DNA from: Cladocopium goreaui
Lineage: Eukaryota; Sar; Dinophyceae; Suessiales; Symbiodiniaceae
DNA length: 64,000 bases
NCBI GenBank assembly: GCA_947184155.2
Contig: CAMXCT020002001.1
Span: 1,341,501 to 1,405,500, forward strand
Reading direction: 5' to 3'
This document shows, piece after piece, positions 58,471 to 64,000 of this stretch (position 1 is the stretch's first letter; each line of letters begins with the position of its first letter). The position numbers were made by a program, and so were the translations under genes. A model generated the notes under the pieces. It was not told where the DNA came from, ran no database searches, and was given only the letters and a program-made list of their open reading frames with translations.

Positions 58471-58854
58471 GTCGGTCATACTTTCGATGCTTACTGGTTT
58501 AATGTTTGGACGCTGTAGCTGAAAATACGTATGTATCTGATGACCACATGGTATGATTTGATGGCGGAGCCACTTTCACATTTGAACCACGTTTGGTTTG
58601 TTTCCATGCCCAAATTTCAAATAATGTGACTCTACCCTGGAACATTGAATTTCACCAGCTGTCATGAATTTCCTCCCAAGGTGTTATCTATTTTACTTAT
58701 CCCATAATTATCCACTATCCCACCATTATTCTATATGAATCCATATTCTCCGGTCAAAAATAACATTATAAATATGGATCATACTCCCAATCAATTGTCC
58801 CATGAAATTATCCCACTATTATCCAATATGAATCCATATGGTCCATATGGTTAA

Positions 58855-58970
58855 TACCCTCTGGTAAACTAACATACTATTGAAACTGGCCATTCATATC
58901 CATTTATAAGTTGATTTACCTATCCAAAATGGTGATTTTCCATAGTTTTTTGTTAGTTTACCAGAGGGTA
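58855..58970. mobile_element. family B palindromic MITE
   Basis: TACCCTCTGGTAAACTAACA to TGTTAGTTTACCAGAGGGTA, both ends intact. Confidence 0.8.
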
Positions 58971-59246
58971 CTCCCAATATTCAGATAATTATCCCATTAT
59001 GCTCCCAATATTAATTCATATGGTTCATAATCCCCATACAAGCTGGTACCCCCCTAGTTCTAAGTTGGTTTATAATCACTAGAGATACAACCCACTAATC
59101 AACCCTAGATATTGGACGGATCTTCACCAACTTAGCTATCATAAATCAGCTATAAATCCCATTAAACCACATTTTCCTATGGTTTCCAAACGGCTTTCCT
59201 GAACGCGATTCCGTTTCCGGGGGCACCATGGTTTCACACCAAAAAG

Positions 59247-59293
59247 GCAGCCTCTTCAGCGCGGATCCGCTCGGATGCTCTGGACCTTCTCAG
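59247..59293 (+). CDS. second exon set: 47-bp exon
   Basis: The acceptor is CCAAAAAG and the donor GTGGTG at 59294. It reads AASSARIRSDALDLL plus AG, phase 2, following HAWDM in phase 0. The upstream bases remain open in the same frame (NAIPFPGAPWFHTKK) for about 60 bases, but no AG lies before them, so either the exon is short or an unusual acceptor is used. Confidence 0.45.
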
Positions 59294-59458
59294 GTGGTGG
59301 GATGGCGGTGATTCCATCGCTTTCGCTGGATGGCTTTTGATGAAACCATCCGAAAACAACCATTTGGGGATTTTTGGGTGTTACCCTCTGGGATGATAAC
59401 TAGGTGATAATTTGTTTTCAGAGGGTAACACAACAATTTTTGGGATGATAACTAGGGG

Positions 59459-59568
59459 TACCCTCTGGTGAACAGACAAAAAGCTATGGAAAGATCCACC
59501 ATGCTATTCATGGGAAAATCCACTATAAATAGCCATTTTCCATTGCTATGTTAGTTCACCAGAGGGTA
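59459..59568. mobile_element. family B palindromic MITE
   Basis: TACCCTCTGGTGAACAGACA to TTAGTTCACCAGAGGGTA. A short related pair TACCCTCTGGGATGATAACT / TTTTCAGAGGGTA lies just upstream at 59,382-59,428. Confidence 0.75.
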
Positions 59569-59578
59569 CCACCATTTT

Positions 59579-59694
59579 TTTCGGAAACTTTTTTTTTTTA
59601 AATGTGTATAGGGGATCCCCAAGTCACTGTGGTTGTTAACCTAGACCAAGTCATGACTTGGATGATTTGGGGTTAGCCCTATGACTTAGGAAAC
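59579..59694. mobile_element. family C palindromic element
   Basis: GGGGATCCCCAAGTCACTGT and AAGTCATGACTTGGATGATT, ending GCCCTATGACTTAGGAAAC. Located 11 bases after a family B copy. Confidence 0.55.
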
Positions 59695-60097
59695 ATGCAC
59701 ATGTTCGTTCAAAGGATAGATAGAATGGTTCACTATGGGTTGTAACTATAAAAGGACTTGTAAAGCACAGATGTGAGGTCTATGGTAGATCAGATCCTGG
59801 TATATAATTCTAGCAAAATCTTACCCATATTCCAAGGCTGTTCATATTCCATGCCCAAATGGCTCCGGAAATTTGGAAAATAATGAACGACCTTTGATGA
59901 TGAGAATAAGGTTCTGTGACCCTTGTCAGGCGCTCCCTTGTCACGTGCTGTCATGTCCAGTCGCACATGTTTAACCCCGCTGAGAACCTTCTCAAGCAAT
60001 GATTTCTTGAATAAACATAATCATAAAGTCTTGTTTCTCTCATCAATCATCAGCTTCTCTCTAGGATCTTTTAAAACCATTGGATAAACTGTTCAGC

Positions 60098-60346
60098 TTA
60101 TTTTTTGACGCGTTTGGCTGGCGGCTCAGCTTCCGCGTCTGTAAACGGGGCCAAGTCTGGATTACACTGTTCTTCCTCGAACCCAAATGGTACCATATTT
60201 CCACTTAATACAGTTACATTGAGTAGGATGCCACCCCTGGAGTACGATGCTCCCCCCGTATGCGTTGCCGTTCCTGCATGTGGGCTTCTCAGGCATATGT
60301 TAATATCATTTTTGATCAACTCGAGGCTGCAAATTCCATTCCACAT
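60098..60346 (-). CDS. minus-strand ORF ending in a basic tail
   Basis: 82 codons on the minus strand end FEEEQCNPDLAPFTDAEAEP, then PAKRVKK and a stop. An acidic patch followed by a basic KRVKK looks like a real C-terminus, possibly a nuclear signal. It may be the 3' end of a minus-strand gene whose upstream part is at 60,560-61,003. The antisense frame is also open for 181 codons. Confidence 0.35.
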   Translation of the reverse strand: MWNGICSLELIKNDINICLRSPHAGTATHTGGASYSRGGILLNVTVLSGNMVPFGFEEEQCNPDLAPFTDAEAEPPAKRVKK

Positions 60347-61100
60347 ACCTGCAAGGCATCACACTCTATCGCGCACGACCAAGACAACAATCGAGAATTT
60401 CCATAGCCTCCACGGGTCAAAAGTATCAAAATTTAATGGAATGCGATTGTATGTGCGACTGTTCAAAACGCTGGAAAAACAACAATTTCCCCCATATTCC
60501 ATATTATCAGATTCCAGAGCATTTTACCTCCGAAGAGGAAAAAAAATAAAAAAAGCTCTTCAGGTCAATTTTTCGAAAAAAAAAGTTTTTGGCTGTCTGC
60601 GCAAGTTTTTCTGGTGTACGATCCCTTTTGTGGAGTACGATGATCTGTGAGTAGGTGTGTGGAGTGCGATGGGGTCCTCTGGGGTGCGATGACACCCCTC
60701 GAGTGCGATGCGACATGAGTATGCGCGGCCGGAAATCCCCTGAGAGAAGGATTCTGGGCCACAATTCCCCAAATTCAACAGAGTGGGCGGATGCTGGTTG
60801 TTGTAATTTAACAGGATTTCAGCCCACTCAACAAACAAGTCAAACAATATGTTGAAACCCTCTCCTTCTTCAGTCTCCAAAATGGGAAACTCACTTATCA
60901 GGACACGCTTTAGTTCATCCAGGCTCCATAGCATTTCAGGAACAACACAAGGCATCGACATGGTGCCAAACAATTTCCAAATTGAGCTGAAAGGTCTTCC
61001 CATCGCAACCAGTCAATTCACAGGTGTGAAACATGTCACACACAGGGAAACAGGTTGGGAAAACAGTGGGTCCAAAGAGACAGCTCTGGAGTACGATGGA
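60226..61100. repeat. dispersed GGAGTACGATG motif
   Basis: GGAGTACGATG occurs near 60,238, 60,633 and 61,088, and the related GAGTGCGATG/GGGTGCGATG near 60,661, 60,681 and 60,700. The spacing is irregular. On the minus strand this gives CATCGTACTCC. Confidence 0.65.
60560..61003 (-). CDS. minus-strand ORF, 147 codons, unassigned
   Basis: It starts MGRPFSSIWKLFGTMSMPCV; later LWSLDELKRVLISEFPILE and FNILFDLFVEWAEILLNYNN, a well-mixed helical composition for about 80 residues. The tail becomes low complexity over the repeated CATCG(C/T)ACTCC motif. No family recognised. It lies antisense inside the putative intron 59,294-61,285 of the + strand exon set, so it could be a nested gene or element-derived. 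Confidence 0.35.
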   Translation of the reverse strand: MGRPFSSIWKLFGTMSMPCVVPEMLWSLDELKRVLISEFPILETEEGEGFNILFDLFVEWAEILLNYNNQHPPTLLNLGNCGPESFSQGISGRAYSCRIALEGCHRTPEDPIALHTPTHRSSYSTKGIVHQKNLRRQPKTFFFEKLT

Positions 61101-61285
61101 TTCATAGTATATGTGCATTTTCTGAATTTGGGTAACTTGGAGCTAGAATCATACATGTTTTATCTTCTACTGGTTATATATAATTATATATATACACAGG
61201 GGTCTATATATTATGATATTAACTATATCCAGCTATATCTATGCCTAGAACCCAACAAATCGCTGGACGATCACTGGATGTCCAG

Positions 61286-61359
61286 CTGCACCAGGGGTTT
61301 CTTGGACGCTGCTCCGCCACCAACAGCGCCCAACACGCCCTCTGGGTTCTTTTTGAAAG
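61286..61359 (+). CDS. second exon set: Pro-rich exon
   Basis: The acceptor is GATGTCCAG. It completes AG to Ser and reads CTRGFLDAAPPPTAPNTPSG and then FFLK. The preferred donor is GTCCAG at 61360 (phase 1), which fits the next exon. A second donor, GTCCAA at 61386, extends the frame by GPGANRCPQ in phase 0. A family B MITE follows at once. Confidence 0.5.
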
Positions 61360-61385
61360 GTCCAGGAGCGAACCGTTGCCCTCAG

Positions 61386-61510
61386 GTCCAACATAGCGAT
61401 GGAAAATGGCTCATTTGTAGATTATTTACAGTACCTGGTAATACCATGTAATACCTGATTTGCCTATTAAAACATGTGGTTTCTGTAGCTGTTAGATTAC
61501 CAGAGGGTAT
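61386..61510. mobile_element. family B MITE, left end lost at the exon border
   Basis: CCAACATAGCGATGGAAAATG to GCTGTTAGATTACCAGAGGGTA. The missing left terminus falls exactly where the 61,286 exon and its donor lie. Confidence 0.55.
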
Positions 61511-61838
61511 TTTCATTAGCGAACGCAACTGTTGATGCTTAACTGCCATGTGCTGGTGAACTCATGACGCTCGTTGCTGGGATCCCACATGTTTCGTGGC
61601 AATTTTCATCTTATTGGTGCTTAGTAAGTAGGGTTGCTGGATGGGTTGCTGGGATGATGAAATTGATAGATTTGATACTTCGCCAGTGGATCATTCCCGA
61701 AAATTCCCGACGTAAGTAAGTAAAACGCACCAGTAAGTGATCCATTTTCGCTTATCAAAAACTCCCCAAATTGTGTTTTTCCAATCTTTGTGTCCTCTCC
61801 CAGAAAGTTGTCTCACTGTCTAAAACTGGAATCGCCAG

Positions 61839-61897
61839 GAGCGCCTTCCAAAGTCTTCTACCCCATCCCCAGCAAAACATCGCCTACGGGGATTGAG
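61839..61897 (+). CDS. second exon set: Pro/Ser-rich exon
   Basis: The acceptor is ATCGCCAG and the donor GTCAGG at 61898, phase 0. With the preceding G it reads GAPSKVFYPIPSKTSPTGIE. An upstream acceptor (CTCCCAG before 61,803) would open another frame ending at a stop (KVVSLSKTGIARSAF), so alternative splicing or a mis-chosen site is possible. Confidence 0.47.
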
Positions 61898-61932
61898 GTC
61901 AGGATTTTTTGAGCAGCGAAGTATGGGTAATA

Positions 61933-62046
61933 TCTGGTAAACGTTTACAAAAAACGAACTGGAAAGATCCACCATGCTATGTAGCTGGGAAAATCCGCGA
62001 ACTAAATCACCATTTTCAATAGCTATGTCAAATTACCAGAGGGTAA
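61933..62046. mobile_element. family B palindromic MITE
   Basis: ATCTGGTAAACGTTTAC to TGTCAAATTACCAGAGGGTA with the GATCCACCATGCTATG core. Confidence 0.7.
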
Positions 62047-62769
62047 TATCTCATAAATCCATGGGATATACTTGGGAGATATTTCACCAACTGAATCTGT
62101 GGGTGTGTGTGAAAACTGGTGCCTAACACCTTAGAGATTTGAGTGGCTAATGCAGGTTCCAAACCATGGGATTTTTGTGTTTATCCATGCGCAGCTTCAT
62201 GAGGAAATCACCCAGAATTGTTCTGAACCCAGATTGGCAATGAGTTTCTAGATTGTCCGGCCATGGCACTATCCCATTTGCTGTTGCTAACTATGTCTCC
62301 ATCTCACTTGTGCCAATTGGCTAAATCTCCGAAGAACGTCCCATAGTTTTTACTTGTAATGGCATTGTTTGTTCGTCGATCAATCCCTACGCAAGACTAA
62401 CATTTGATTGATATTCCATCAGCATACCAATCCATCAACCATTGTCGAAAACCGTGGAAAAATCGATTCAAGATCCAGCAAAAATTGATCATACCATATC
62501 CACAAATTCTGATGGGTTCTTCCAACCCATTATTGGATATAATGAAACGGATGGTTTTGATCCATCATTGTTGAAGAAGATCAATAGTGGACTGGATATT
62601 TTCCAACTATCGATCCAATCATTACATTTTTCAACTATTCCATTCTTGGATACTTTTGAAAACTATTGGATATTGCACTATATTGATATTTCTATATGTG
62701 TTCCATTTTTTTACATACCACCATCATTTCCAACGATTTTCCACCGCTGCTGATGGTTGCTGAACTGAG

Positions 62770-62823
62770 GTGGTGCCAGATGTGGGTCCTCTGGGTGAAC
62801 CAACACCTGAAGTCCCGGGTCTG
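62770..62823 (+). CDS. second exon set: Pro/Glu-rich exon
   Basis: The acceptor is GAACTGAG and the donor GTGAGG at 62824, phase 0. It reads VVPDVGPLGEPTPEVPGL. The frame stays open (VRAQAEKEPVKSKTS); a GA donor at 62853 would give phase 2 and join the next candidate exon. Composition continues the Pro-rich character of the previous two exons. Confidence 0.48.
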
Positions 62824-62888
62824 GTGAGGGCCCAAGCAGAAAAAGAGCCTGTGAAGTCTAAAACATCCACATGTTTCATCGTGTTTCT

Positions 62889-63012
62889 ACCCTCTGGTAA
62901 ACTAAACTAACAGTTTGCTATTGAACATGGCCATAGAAATAGTTGATTTACCCATTAAGAATATTTAAGAATTGTGATTTTCCATAGTTACTGTATGTTC
63001 ACCAGCCGGTAG
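62889..63012. mobile_element. family B palindromic MITE
   Basis: TACCCTCTGGTAAACTAAAC to TGTATGTTCACCAGCCGGTA. Confidence 0.7.
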
Positions 63013-63064
63013 ATTTTTTTGGAAAGAAGCACTAAAAACATCTCCCTGTTCTGTGGTACCCCAG

Positions 63065-63107
63065 CGACACCAAGGCACCTGGCGCGAATACTCCTGGAGC
63101 ATCTTGA
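63065..63107 (+). CDS. candidate terminal exon, Pro/Gly-rich
   Basis: The acceptor is TACCCCAG. After one base it reads DTKAPGANTPGAS and a TGA. It fits in phase only if the previous exon is extended to 62,852 with a GA donor. The composition resembles the preceding Pro-rich exons. In phase 0 it would read RHQGTWREYSW and continue. Confidence 0.3.
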
Positions 63108-63604
63108 CGAAAATGTCTGATTCACCTTGGGATGTGTGGCCCAGTTTCCACTGATTCCACTGATCATTTGGAAGTCGATTTGATCATTTGATCATTTGGT
63201 GGTCCAATTCTTAATTTGGATTGCCATTTTACAAAACATGGTGAGCTAAGTTAGCTAATAACTTAGCTACATTTAGAAGTTGATCAATGATCCACCCAAA
63301 AATTGGGATTTAATCATCGCAAAACGGGAGAAATACCCCAGAATTTGTGTGACAATTTTGGCTGTGGAGTAACAAAAAACAAAGAATGTGGCAGATACAT
63401 GTTGATGGATCTTTGGATCACTGGAAGAAGAAAGGTTACCTTCTATAACATTGTATACTGTGATTGGTGGTGTTTCCGGTTGATTTACCCACTTGCGATG
63501 ATGAAAACTTCCAGCAAGCCATGAAAACTCGGGTGGCTCAACAGCAAGCCACGAGGTGAGGTGGTTCGAATTTGCGGCCATTTCCAGTATGAAAATCAAA
63601 TAGC

Positions 63605-63704
63605 CTTTGTTAACCTAACGTAGTTATGGGACATGGCCCATTTATAGATGATTTACCTATTAACAATGGTGATTTTCCATGGTCATGTTAGTTTACTGGA
63701 GGGT
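63605..63704. mobile_element. family B MITE, left end worn
   Basis: TTGTTAACCTAACGTAGTTATG to TGTTAGTTTACTGGAGGGTA with the GGCCCATTTATAGATGATTT core. Confidence 0.65.
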
Positions 63705-64000
63705 ATCAGGGTATCAAACCTGTTTTCTCTGAAGATTCTTGTTGGATCTCATATGGAAATGGACAATTTCAGAGCGATTTCATCATTCACCTTCTAGAAG
63801 CTAGCGGCATGGTGAAGATAGCAACACTCAATCAAAAGACATCCTTTTATTATCTTTTAAATTGATCCTTAGTGAAGCTAGGTTTTCCCAGCAAATCAAT
63901 AGTAACATTTAGCCAACTCACTGGTGCGTTTTACGTAGGCTTGCTGGATATGGAGGAATGGGATGCACCAGTAAGTAAGAAATCCACCACTTAATCAATG

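Noticed and set aside
62442-62753. 103-codon + ORF
   Set aside because: AT-rich, with near-repeated TTGGATA text and no codon bias; it lies in the intron between two phase-linked exons.

Overview
The window looks like nuclear DNA of a dinoflagellate alga, perhaps near Symbiodiniaceae/Suessiales. The evidence is short, GC-rich, codon-biased exons in long AT-richer introns; acceptors that are nearly always AG followed by G; donors that are often GC instead of GT and rarely match a GTRAGT consensus; and dense small palindromic elements and satellites. I see no operons, ribosome-binding sites, rRNA, tRNA or CRISPR. I read the exons by eye from codon pattern, splice dinucleotides and phase continuity. 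The order is well supported in the channel gene and weaker elsewhere.

Region 1 (about 9.2-31 kb, possibly to 35.7 or 38.1 kb), + strand: one gene for a six-transmembrane voltage-sensor channel with a C-terminal cyclic-nucleotide-binding-like domain. From 14,275 to 30,846, 20 small exons (30-129 bp) join with matching phases. They give S1, S2 (ending in the SFNTA motif), S3, an Arg/Lys-rich S4, S5 with HWNAC, a pore loop without GYG, S6, a C-linker and a CNBD. Two upstream exons (9,246 and 9,956) also fit in phase. The 3' end is unresolved; candidate last exons lie at 35,672 and 38,062.

Region 2 (about 40-63 kb), + strand: a second set of exon-like blocks. Two phase-consistent chains (40,222-44,836 and 57,535-62,823) encode helical, acidic and Pro-rich peptide with no domain I recognise. 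They may be a separate gene or a very long 3' extension of the first. A possible minus-strand coding block sits at 60.1-61.0 kb.

Repeats make up much of the rest. Satellites: a 21-bp array at 4.6-7.1 kb, a 44-bp array at 45.5-46.2 kb, a 40-bp array at 49.0-49.2 kb, a 240-bp array at 49.6-54.95 kb, and a 12-bp satellite on both sides of the 240-bp array. At least three families of hairpin/MITE-like elements pepper the introns: family A (CTGGTTGGTGG ends, 4-bp target duplications in two copies), family B (TA-CCCTCTGG ends, more than 20 copies) and family C (tttcctaagtcat/ggggtacccc), with one nested case. The first 9 kb holds mainly repeats and a few weak exon candidates.
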